From Paracyclopina nana (lineage: Eukaryota > Arthropoda > Copepoda > Cyclopoida > Cyclopettidae): 64,000 nucleotides of DNA. A program made the translations under genes and the position numbers. The DNA is taken from the NCBI GenBank assembly GCA_019096065.1, contig JAGUCH010000004.1, positions 2,108,001-2,172,000 on the forward strand, written 5' to 3'. This document shows, one piece after another, positions 34,927-43,917 of the stretch. The notes beneath the pieces are model-generated. The model was not told the origin of the DNA, did no database searches, and saw nothing but the letters and a program-made list of their open reading frames with translations. The stretch's first letter is position 1. Every line of letters begins with the position of its first letter.

Positions 34927-37843
34927 TAATGTTGATTGCTCCCATATACGATATACTGATTGAAAAGTGCTTTCTGCTATAAAAATGGCACTATGTACAT
35001 CGAATTTAGAAACGAAATCTATGGATGTGATTGTATTAATAAATGTATCTATATACGAGATATGAATTTATTTCGTTTAGAAAGCTTTAGAAAGCTCATG
35101 TTACAAGTGTGCTCATTGCATTATTTAATATGGTATGAAAGGAAGGGCTGAGAAAGTTGATGGGCATCAGGTAAGATAAATATCGAATTACGTGAGCATC
35201 TCCACTAAAAGATGAGATACATATAACGCACTTTGAATGGCAGAACATAAAAACTAAAAGCTTTCACAGCTTAAAAAGAATTCCACCAAAGAGAACCAAC
35301 TTAATTCAAGCTGACATAAAAAACATTATGTGATGTGGTAATTAAAATGTTTTTCAATGTTACTTAGAGCATTTAACAAAGGAATTTAAGCTATTCAAAT
35401 TAGTAGGTCAAAGTAAGCCAGCATAGTCAATTTTCGGGAAACAGCTTTTCCCTCATTTTTATTCCGAAACAAAATAGGTTGCAGAAAAAAAATAATGCTT
35501 CCACTTTTGCCCTCCAATTACCATATAACTTGAGGAAAACTTGGCAAAACTGCACAACTTAGGAAATCGATCTTTTGAATGCATAAAGGAATTTGTATTT
35601 TACTATCTGCGAAGAATAGGCCTTAATGAAATTGGAATTTCGGACATCAAAAGGACTCTTGCAATAAGTTGCTTTGACTGTAATATTCTTTCAGTCATAA
35701 AAATTGCGTAGTGAAACTGTTGAATTCTAAAGAAAAGTCAGCTTTCAGAATTCCATAATTTACTACTTTGCTTGGAGAGAAACGTGGGCTTTTTAAAAGC
35801 CGTTTTATTATTTGCTGACCATGCAACTTCCTTTTTTATTATGGCCATGGCTTAGCTGTTATCTGGGAGAAAGCTAGGAAAGAATGACCTTTTTCAAATT
35901 GCACTGAAAATAAAGCAGCTTTCGGGCAATTTTTCAGTGAAATACGAAGCTGAAATTGAAGCTTCAATGGTCTCCATTCGTTCAGGCAGTTCTCAAGAAT
36001 TGTTCCAATGAAAAATTCAGTGAGCTTAAATGGCTTTTTCAAACTAGCTCATGAGCACTCCATAACATTTACCACATTCGAAAGCATTGTTTCCTCTAAA
36101 TAAAAATCAAGTATTAGACTTTCCTTTTGCCCTTAATTATCAAGTCTCCCTTTGCCTTTGCAGCAAGAGAATATGAGCTAATGATTGTCAACAGAATACA
36201 AAAGCTGCCTACTAGATCAAAATAATTGGAGGGCACTTTAAGAAAAGTGAAACAAGCAAGCTGTTGCATAAGGCGTAATTGGCAAAGTTGCATGTAGCCT
36301 TATAGCCCAAAATAAAACTGGGTGATAATGGCTACGAACATGTACTGTCAGTTAAAAGTACAATTACTCATTACGTGTACTTACGTCTAAGATAAGAAAC
36401 TGAATTATTCCAAAGTACACAAGGAAAATACATGCATGTTGGAGGAAACGTTATTACATTTGAATTTAGCTTATTCTCACTACTGATTTAATCTACCTTC
36501 AGAGACTGGGCTTCCTGAGGGAAAGAGGACAAAAGGAAATTTGTATTAGAAATATGAGAAATCGGAGAAAACAGTGAGCAATCATATCCAGGAAAAAGCC
36601 TCAAAAATATTTTGTACTATAACTAACATTCGATATTTGATTGTATTATAGATCAATGAAAGCTTCTACCATCAACAGATAAAAAAATACCAAGATCACA
36701 AAATGACAACTCTGCACACAAAAACAATTCTTCATTTGGATGATTATACTTTACTTTAGAAATGTAAGCTTTTAACACAGATGCCTTTTTAGGCCAAAGT
36801 AGCCTTTATTTTTTGAGAGCAGCTTTTCCTTGTAAAATCTTTACATAGTACATTCATTTTTTTTCAGCCTATGTACTACCTCAATGGCTTCAGTAACAGA
36901 TTAATTCTTATTTCCTTTCATCAAACATATGTTGAATGCTTCTGGCTCCCCAAGTAAAGTTGTTGCCCAAATTTGCAAACTTGAACTTGCTAATTGGCAA
37001 GCCCTAATTTAAATTGAGAAAAAAGCAAGACTACTTTTTTCGTGAAAAACAATTTTAAAGCTTTCATCAACAGGCTTTCACAATTTTAGCAAAAGCTTTT
37101 AAGTTAAGCTATAGTCTACTTATCCTTGTTATGTTTTGTTGGTCTGTATGCCAGAATTTTCGTAACTGGGGCACGCCAGATGTGCGCGTTCCCGAAAATG
37201 TTTGCCAAAAAAAGGCCGGCTGTGATTGCTATCTTATGGCCTTCTATTATTTTTTTTTGCCGCACCCTGTACATTTTTAACTTGACCAAAACAAACTTTA
37301 CTTACAACTCTTATCATTTATCCCCCTTTACTTCGAAAAAATTCCAATTCAATAGTATGTGACCCTTTGGTTACTCTGGTAACTCTTCAAAGTAAACAAA
37401 TTGTCTCTGCGCCCATCAAGGGGCTTTCCATGTGGTGATTTTTTGACACTAAGCTACCAAAACTCGACACTGCAATCAGTGCTAAATTTTCCAAGTTACC
37501 GAAATTTGTCACGTCACAGCACAGCACAACACAACACAAGTCAGATGGACAAAAGTATAAAAGTTTGTTTTTCTTCAAGAGTTACCGGACTAAGCAGAAA
37601 GTCACACAGCTTAAATTGGTGTTTTTTGTAAGAAAAAGGGTATAAATGATATTCCTTATGAAATAAAGTTTGTTTTGGTTGCTTGTTAGTTGTTACATGT
37701 CCATCTGCTAGTCACTCCTTCACACTGTCACTATTGCGCATTGCATAGCACACAGCTATAGTTACCAATTTTTGACACTATCACTCATTCACTGTTTGTT
37801 GACACACCACATGGAAAGGCCCCTAGAGCACTGAATTTTGATG
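34927..37843. other. Intergenic, no gene seen
   Basis: 2.9 kb of AT-rich sequence. An AATAAA near 35038 probably ends the GPCR transcript. Otherwise no gene or clear repeat was recognised. Confidence 0.5.
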
Positions 37844-37848
37844 AAATC

Positions 37849-38088
37849 TGAAAAGAAGAAGCCTGAAGCTACTGGGTCTTCAGGTTATCTGCCTTAACCG
37901 CGGATACAGCCAAAGTCTTGAATAAGAACTTTGTACGAAAGTGTCGAATAAACGAAGCAACTTGTCGGTGTGGAAAAATAACATGAACTGACTATATTTG
38001 GCGGTATAAGCTGACAGCTGACAAAACGAACTGAGAAGCGTCTTCTTCTGGCGAGGTTGCGTGAAACGTAGATCGAACTTTCCTTTCA
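37849..38088 (-). repeat. BEL 3' LTR
   Basis: 240 bp, TG...CA, same as 55287-55526. The minus-strand polypurine tract GCGGGGAA lies directly at its inner edge (about 38089-38096). Confidence 0.95.
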
Positions 38089-38117
38089 TTCCCCGCATTC
38101 AGCGAGATAGCTGAATC

Positions 38118-39341
38118 CTAATCCAGGAGATCGTAGTTTGGCTTCTCTTCGTTGTCTTCAGCCATGTCTTCGTCACCAGACTCGCGTTCCAAGAGTTCTT
38201 CGTTGATGTGTTCGTCCTTGACCGGTTCAGGTTTGGGAGCGAACAATTGCTCAATGGAAGGGAGAGGCATCGCGGCGATTTCGGCCTTCAGCTGATCAAT
38301 TTTGGCTTGACGAGCAGACAAGGCCTTAGGTGGGCCTGGAGGCGGCGTTGAAGGCCTCTTTGGCATCGGTGGTGGGGGAGGCACTGGGACAATGCTCCCA
38401 GATTCCGTGGAAGTCACCGAGGTAGCGGGCGTGGTCATTCCTGACGTCATTGGGCTTTCGTCAGTGAACTCGGCTGCGGATGATGATGATGACGTAGACT
38501 GGGCTGTCAAGTCAATCAAATCCGGGGCTTGGATCGGCCTTGTCTGTCCTCGAAGGTAGCCCACAAAGTCAGCCTCGCCCTTTCGAAGCTGATAACGCTG
38601 ATGGTCCTCCAGCTGATGCTTTGGGTCCAGGTCAAACAAGTCCTGGACATTGACATCAGGGTGCTTCTTGAGTAAATGCGCCAAGCCAGTCACCGGGATG
38701 ATGACTGCCTGCGCTCCGGAATGAGTAGATGCCAATCCAATGGGGTCAGTCCTCGGGTCTCGAAATGAAAACGAAATAGCGTGATTTCGAGGCAAGCTTT
38801 CCGCTCCCCTCAACTTCGACGGACCTGACTGTCTCGTGGAACTTGATGAGCCTGACTTTTCAGCGATCATCCGCTCTAACGCATCCCGTTCCTTTTTTAG
38901 AAAGGCATGACCTTTCAAAGCTACCTCTCTATCGTCTTCCGTTTGCCGTTCGCGTCTAAGTTTGAAGAGGTCACCTGCGAAGCCCATGGCCTGAGCTTCG
39001 TTGACATACGCGTTGTACAAGTCTGGGTATAGCTTCAGCGCATCCTCGAATCGTGTTTTTGCTATATAGACAAGCCTGGCCTCGTCCAGTCTGTTCCAGG
39101 GTAATCGGTGCTTGAGCTGATCAAGCGTCAGCTTGGTGAAGTGACCCGCTAATTCAGGGGTAGGCAGTACTCGGTTTTTTGGGTCAAAAAATGCAGAAGC
39201 TACGTCCATGCCTTTCGTCTTCAAGTCCTTTACATATAACGGGGGTCTGTTAAAGGGGTACCGCTTTTCCTCTGGAATAGGGCCTCGTTTCTGGTAGCTC
39301 TGGCGGTGCTTTCCATAGCTGCTGCTGCTTCGGTGGGCCAT
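38118..39341 (-). CDS. BEL ORF3, unknown protein (407 aa)
   Basis: I do not recognise it. It is a separate ORF after pol, 404 bases beyond the pol stop, with no signal peptide, membrane segment or furin-like site, so it is not an env. Residues 1-35 are basic and Ser/Tyr-rich. Residues 35-180 look folded and helical (LPWNRLDEARLVYIAK, TRFEDALKLYPDLYNAYV) with charged coiled-coil-like stretches. Residues 290-345 are Ser/Thr/Pro-rich with a polyproline run (VPPPPPMPKRP). The C-terminus is strongly acidic. A nucleic-acid or host-factor binding accessory protein is conceivable, but the function is unknown. It appears to have its own TATA/initiator promoter at 39382-39415. Confidence 0.8.
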   Translation of the reverse strand: MAHRSSSSYGKHRQSYQKRGPIPEEKRYPFNRPPLYVKDLKTKGMDVASAFFDPKNRVLPTPELAGHFTKLTLDQLKHRLPWNRLDEARLVYIAKTRFEDALKLYPDLYNAYVNEAQAMGFAGDLFKLRRERQTEDDREVALKGHAFLKKERDALERMIAEKSGSSSSTRQSGPSKLRGAESLPRNHAISFSFRDPRTDPIGLASTHSGAQAVIIPVTGLAHLLKKHPDVNVQDLFDLDPKHQLEDHQRYQLRKGEADFVGYLRGQTRPIQAPDLIDLTAQSTSSSSSAAEFTDESPMTSGMTTPATSVTSTESGSIVPVPPPPPMPKRPSTPPPGPPKALSARQAKIDQLKAEIAAMPLPSIEQLFAPKPEPVKDEHINEELLERESGDEDMAEDNEEKPNYDLLD

Positions 39342-39381
39342 CTTTGGAGAGCTTCGAACGGTTGACGTCTCGAAATTGGAC

Positions 39382-39416
39382 TGATGGGGACCGTCTCCGA
39401 GACTCGCTTTATATAG
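39382..39416 (-). promoter_or_regulatory. Internal promoter for BEL ORF3 (TATA + initiator)
   Basis: On the minus strand, CTATATAAAG (39416-39407) is followed by the arthropod initiator TCAGTC (39384-39379). The TATA T is 33 bases from the initiator A, and the ORF3 ATG is 41 bases further. No downstream promoter element is seen. Confidence 0.5.
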
Positions 39417-39745
39417 TAGAAGAGCTGAGCCTTTTTGACCTTGGAGCTCGCCCTGTGCTGAGATCGCTGCTACGTACGTGTCAATCCAACCGGGTGTTTC
39501 TTATGTAGCAAAATTGGTCTTCTCGCTATGTGACGTTTGCTCAACTCGCACCCTGTTTGTTTACGGCTTTTTGCCGCGCGATTCACGGTTCGAATCCTTC
39601 CCCGCCTCGTGAAGAATTCACGAGTGACGTCATCAGTCCTTGACGAATCGTGGACGCGGTTACATCTCATCGAGACTTTGTTTACTTTTTCAGCTTCTAG
39701 CACGCTTCGCCCTTATAAAAAGCTGAAACTTCGTACTTTTTAACC

Positions 39746-42700
39746 TTAATAAAGTACATTCAGAGGAATTATTTGACGTATTGAATACGTCTCTACTCGA
39801 GGTGGCTTAATTTTCATTCCAGGCATCTTTGACTGGTTCCTGGCAATTAGCATTGCGCATTTCCTAGCCAAGCCGTCTTCATCCCGAAGAACTTTGTGAA
39901 TTCTACCCCATTTCCATGAGCTCCTGGGGACTAGCTCATTTGATTCCATTAGAATGCAGATTTCCCCGCATTTTGGATCATCACGAAAAGCAGTCCATTT
40001 TGGGTAAGCTTTTAACTCGTTTATTATACTTGACGTCCAATTTTTCCAGAAATCGTCGATGACGTCACGTATGTTCAAGTACAGGTTCGCGAACTTGTTT
40101 TCGTTCAGCGGCCTTAATTGGCTCGAGTCAAAATCGATCCCGCACTTCAAGAGGTCATTGATACAGAGGAGGCCTTCTACTTCGTCTGTCTGTATATATT
40201 CGATCGGCCTCGAATTGATCAAGTCAGATATCATTGACAGCGAGGTCATCAATCCATCTAGCGTAAACTCGTATGATTTTAGGTCTGGCAGTCTCATTTT
40301 TGCTAAATGGACCATTTTTTCAGCCAAACCATTGTTTTGTGGACTGTAAACTGGCGAGTAGTCCCAATGCTCGATTGTCATCGTCTCGGCCAAGCTCTGT
40401 CTGTCTGGGACAAGTAGCTTCTCTGCAGCGCAAAACTGAGGCGCATTGTCAGATCTGACAGTTTTTGGAATTCTGTATCTACTTGCAAAGCGCTGTAGAG
40501 CTGTCAGAATATGCTCTGTGGCCATACTCTCTGCCATTTCGATGTGGACAGCGTGAGTCTGCTGGCACACTATGATGAGTAAGTAATACTTATATATAGG
40601 GCGGCCAATCTGTACTTTTGCAGGTCCTGCAAAATCGATCGAGACAGTTTCAAACAGCTTTAGTGTCTCTAGATGCCTGTCAGGCAAAGGCGCCATGTGT
40701 TGACTTTGGTAAGGTTTACCTTTGGTCAGGTTGCATTGGACACAGTGTCTGACAATTCTTTTTGTCAAGTCTCTCAGTCCTTTGACGTGGAAGAATTTTA
40801 AAAATTCATTCATAGTGTCTCTAACTGAAGCATGATTCACTTCGTGAATGTTTAGGACGATTAGATACGTCAAATGATGCTTTTTTGGCAGCATAATCGG
40901 TCTTTTTTGATACACAGAGATCGCTTGCATGCCTTCAAGCCTGGATTCCCCGCGTATGATGCCATTGGCATCTACTTGGGCATTGAAGGCTCGAAATTCT
41001 TCCTTCAGGTGAGAATTCACGTCTGAAAAAACTTCCGCTTGAGCTTCTTTAATAACAAAAGTCAGTGCATGTTTCATGTCTCGCACTTTTGAAGTCTTTT
41101 GCTTCAGCTGAAAGACTGGTAGGACGTTTTTTCTGTCCTCTACATCGTGCTTTTCAATACACTTTGAAGCCAGTTTGTCTCGTATGCCCATCAGGCGCCA
41201 TACATGCTTCAGCAGCCTCAGCAAGTCATTGTATTTGAAGGCTAAGTACTCGTTGCTAAACAGCACTTTGTTATTCAGTTTTGAGACGTATGCTAACGTG
41301 TCAGGTCTCTTTTCAGGCCAGTCTGTATTCAACTTAAACAAGCCTCTTATTTTATCGAATGACATCGAAGGATAGAAGTTTTTCAGCTTTAAGTGGCTGA
41401 ACAAACAGATTTTCGCTATGGAATTCCGGATTTCCTCCGCGTCTTCCTCAGGCATGACTTCAAACTCGTCTCCGGAGTCTATCTTATAGTCTGGGCTTTC
41501 TAAATCTGGGCCTTTGAACCAGAGCTTCGACTCAGCTACGAATTCGTTAAAGCTAAGGCCTCGAGTGCCTTTGTCACTTGGATTATTGTCTGTAGCTATG
41601 TAATGCCATTCATTGGCTTTTGTAGCTTCTCTGACCACAGATACTCTGGTGGCTACGAATGGAACCAGTCTTCGCTGGGTTCTTTTAATCCACCATAGCG
41701 CGCATTTTGAGTCCAGGTAATAATGAATGTCCTCTGGAGCGATTATATGATCTACTTCTTTTAGGTTCAGATCAGTCTGGGGCACTATTTGAGCTGCGCA
41801 AACAGCACCCATCAATTCAGCTTGTGGAATTGTCCTTCCGGAAGCCGAAATGAGTCTCTTTTTCGCTACAAGCAGGTGAGCACTAATTCTCGGCTGACCC
41901 ATGTCTTCATATATATTGCGAATGTAAACTGCTACGCAGTAAGCTTTCTTTGAAGCATCGCAAAAAGCATGCAGCTCTCTCTTTTTGAAGTTCACAGTAG
42001 ATATATAACGAGGTAAAACTATCTCGTTGATCCTGGTCCCCTCGTTTACGAACTGCTGAAAAGCTTTCAAAATTGGACCGATCCTTTCATCTTTGTCAAT
42101 GTAGTCTATTAACTTGTCATCCCATCCAAGTTTTAGCGTGTCATTCAAGCCCCAGACTTCCTGGGCTATGAGACGCCCTTTCAAGGTAAATGGGGCTAGC
42201 AAATCGTGTGGATCATATATTTGAGCTACTATGGATACTATGTAGCGTCTCGTCACTATTTTGAGATCCTCATCGCTAAGTCCATTTTTTAGAGGATTGA
42301 AGGTTATTTCATCCGTGCTCGACTGCCACTTGATGCCAAGTGCTTTCACATCCGGATTGTTCGAGCTCAACTCGAAAGCAGGATGCCAATCTTTATTGTC
42401 AATTTTGGTCATGAAGTCTCTGTCTGAACTGACCCACTTTTTGAACACCATTTTTGCTTTGGCATGCACGTTTTTTACATCATCATATACTGCCAGAGCT
42501 TCCTCTGTGGTATTGCAGCTGAAGATGATATCGTCCATGTACAGGCACGAATTGAACACGTACTCAGTTAGTGGATGCAATTTTCCCTCTTTGGCAATCT
42601 CTTTCATAGTATATAGTGCAGCATAAGGTGAAGCCACGTTGCCAAAGACCCATGAGTCAAACTCGTACGCTTGCCCTCTATGTATGAGTCTATGATACCT

Positions 42701-43912
42701 TTTGTCTTCAGGCATCAAGTGCACGTTAAGGAACATTTTTACAGCGTCAGCTATGTAAGCTTTTGGACGCATCCGGAATCGCAGCCAAATGGCCCAAATA
42801 TCGCCTTGTAGCTTTTGGCCAGTCAGTACTTGCGAGTTTAGTGAAGTCTTTTTAGCCCCAAAAGGCCTGGCAGCGTCCATACAGACTCTGACCTTCGTAG
42901 AAGCTCTGTCAAGCTTGACCACCATCACACGTGGAATATAAAAGCCTACTAGTTTGTCTTCGTCATCGCGAAGAAGTCTCAAAGCCCCATGAGCTACCAT
43001 TTCCTCTATGGCATCGTCTACTTGCTTCATTAGCTCAGGACCCAATTTCTGTTCCTGTTTTAGCTCGAAAGTTAGCACTTGCCAATAATTATTTGGCAGA
43101 TCCGGAGGATCCGGATAGTTTTTGAATGGCACTCGCATTGCCTTGTGGCCTTTTTCGTTAGTATGAATAGTGCTGCTGATGATGTCTCTAGCACGTAACT
43201 CGTCTGCAGTTAGTAACTCTACTGGGTTCGCTAAGGTTAGGCCTTGGGTGTCATCATCAAATATCTTTTTCATAATGTATTTTAGTTCCGGGCATTCACT
43301 TTCGATAGCTTCGCATGTCAGCAAAGTTACCGGCTTTTTGCATTCCGGAGAGGTATACGTCAAAGTATTGCCAAAAATAGTTTTTCTAACTAAAGGAGAG
43401 CCGACTTTCCCATCGGACTTGTCCCCAAAACTTTGATGCAAAGCTGGATAGTTGATGCCAAGCAGTATTTCAACTGGTCCTTTCACTAAGTCCGGAAACT
43501 CGATCGGCTCTAGAAACTTGAACTTTTTCTTAAGTTTCGTGTAATTCGGCAGTTTTATTAGCTTATTGATCGCGTCCGAAGTGTAAGCACTGATATCGAA
43601 TTGTTCGCTGCTTTCACTTTCCGTGCTACGTATCGTAATGTTGCACTTGTGACTCAAAAATTCTTGAGTCTGATCATTTATTGACGAAACAGAATAAGAT
43701 ACTCGTTGTCCTTGCAGATTCAAGGCTTTATGAAGTGAAGTACTAATGAAAGTATTACTGGAAGCTTCATCCAGCACCATGTTCGTTTTGATCTGTTTAT
43801 TTCCATTAGATATATATACAGGAACAACTCTGAAGCAGCGTGAGTCAGACTTTTTAGGTTCCTCTACTTTTCGTTTGATTTCGATCATTTGCATGGCTAC
43901 TTCATCGGGCAT
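39746..43912 (-). CDS. pol: BEL/Pao Pol polyprotein (1388 aa)
   Basis: Domains in order: aspartic protease near the N-terminus (LDEASSNTFIS, where other BEL elements usually have D-x-G), reverse transcriptase with YMDDIIF, RNase H (FCDASKKAYCVAVY start and LDSKCALWWI), integrase zinc-binding part (HCVQCN), and integrase core with D (SIDFAGP), D (RSDNAPQF) and E (NNGLAEK). It is open throughout. The first ATG is five bases after the gag stop and in another frame. The pol frame is also open upstream into the gag end, so frameshifting or re-initiation is possible. The protease Gly to Ala change is unusual. Confidence 0.93.
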   Translation of the reverse strand: MPDEVAMQMIEIKRKVEEPKKSDSRCFRVVPVYISNGNKQIKTNMVLDEASSNTFISTSLHKALNLQGQRVSYSVSSINDQTQEFLSHKCNITIRSTESESSEQFDISAYTSDAINKLIKLPNYTKLKKKFKFLEPIEFPDLVKGPVEILLGINYPALHQSFGDKSDGKVGSPLVRKTIFGNTLTYTSPECKKPVTLLTCEAIESECPELKYIMKKIFDDDTQGLTLANPVELLTADELRARDIISSTIHTNEKGHKAMRVPFKNYPDPPDLPNNYWQVLTFELKQEQKLGPELMKQVDDAIEEMVAHGALRLLRDDEDKLVGFYIPRVMVVKLDRASTKVRVCMDAARPFGAKKTSLNSQVLTGQKLQGDIWAIWLRFRMRPKAYIADAVKMFLNVHLMPEDKRYHRLIHRGQAYEFDSWVFGNVASPYAALYTMKEIAKEGKLHPLTEYVFNSCLYMDDIIFSCNTTEEALAVYDDVKNVHAKAKMVFKKWVSSDRDFMTKIDNKDWHPAFELSSNNPDVKALGIKWQSSTDEITFNPLKNGLSDEDLKIVTRRYIVSIVAQIYDPHDLLAPFTLKGRLIAQEVWGLNDTLKLGWDDKLIDYIDKDERIGPILKAFQQFVNEGTRINEIVLPRYISTVNFKKRELHAFCDASKKAYCVAVYIRNIYEDMGQPRISAHLLVAKKRLISASGRTIPQAELMGAVCAAQIVPQTDLNLKEVDHIIAPEDIHYYLDSKCALWWIKRTQRRLVPFVATRVSVVREATKANEWHYIATDNNPSDKGTRGLSFNEFVAESKLWFKGPDLESPDYKIDSGDEFEVMPEEDAEEIRNSIAKICLFSHLKLKNFYPSMSFDKIRGLFKLNTDWPEKRPDTLAYVSKLNNKVLFSNEYLAFKYNDLLRLLKHVWRLMGIRDKLASKCIEKHDVEDRKNVLPVFQLKQKTSKVRDMKHALTFVIKEAQAEVFSDVNSHLKEEFRAFNAQVDANGIIRGESRLEGMQAISVYQKRPIMLPKKHHLTYLIVLNIHEVNHASVRDTMNEFLKFFHVKGLRDLTKRIVRHCVQCNLTKGKPYQSQHMAPLPDRHLETLKLFETVSIDFAGPAKVQIGRPIYKYYLLIIVCQQTHAVHIEMAESMATEHILTALQRFASRYRIPKTVRSDNAPQFCAAEKLLVPDRQSLAETMTIEHWDYSPVYSPQNNGLAEKMVHLAKMRLPDLKSYEFTLDGLMTSLSMISDLINSRPIEYIQTDEVEGLLCINDLLKCGIDFDSSQLRPLNENKFANLYLNIRDVIDDFWKNWTSSIINELKAYPKWTAFRDDPKCGEICILMESNELVPRSSWKWGRIHKVLRDEDGLARKCAMLIARNQSKMPGMKIKPPRVETYSIRQIIPLNVLY

Positions 43913-43917
43913 CTGGG

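Noticed and set aside
38118..39341. BEL ORF3 as an env gene
   Set aside because: No signal peptide, membrane anchor, cysteine pattern or furin site.
42261..42626. Plus-strand frames opposite BEL pol and gag, such as 42261-42626 and 43746-44213
   Set aside because: Shadows of the long minus-strand retrotransposon genes; no independent evidence.
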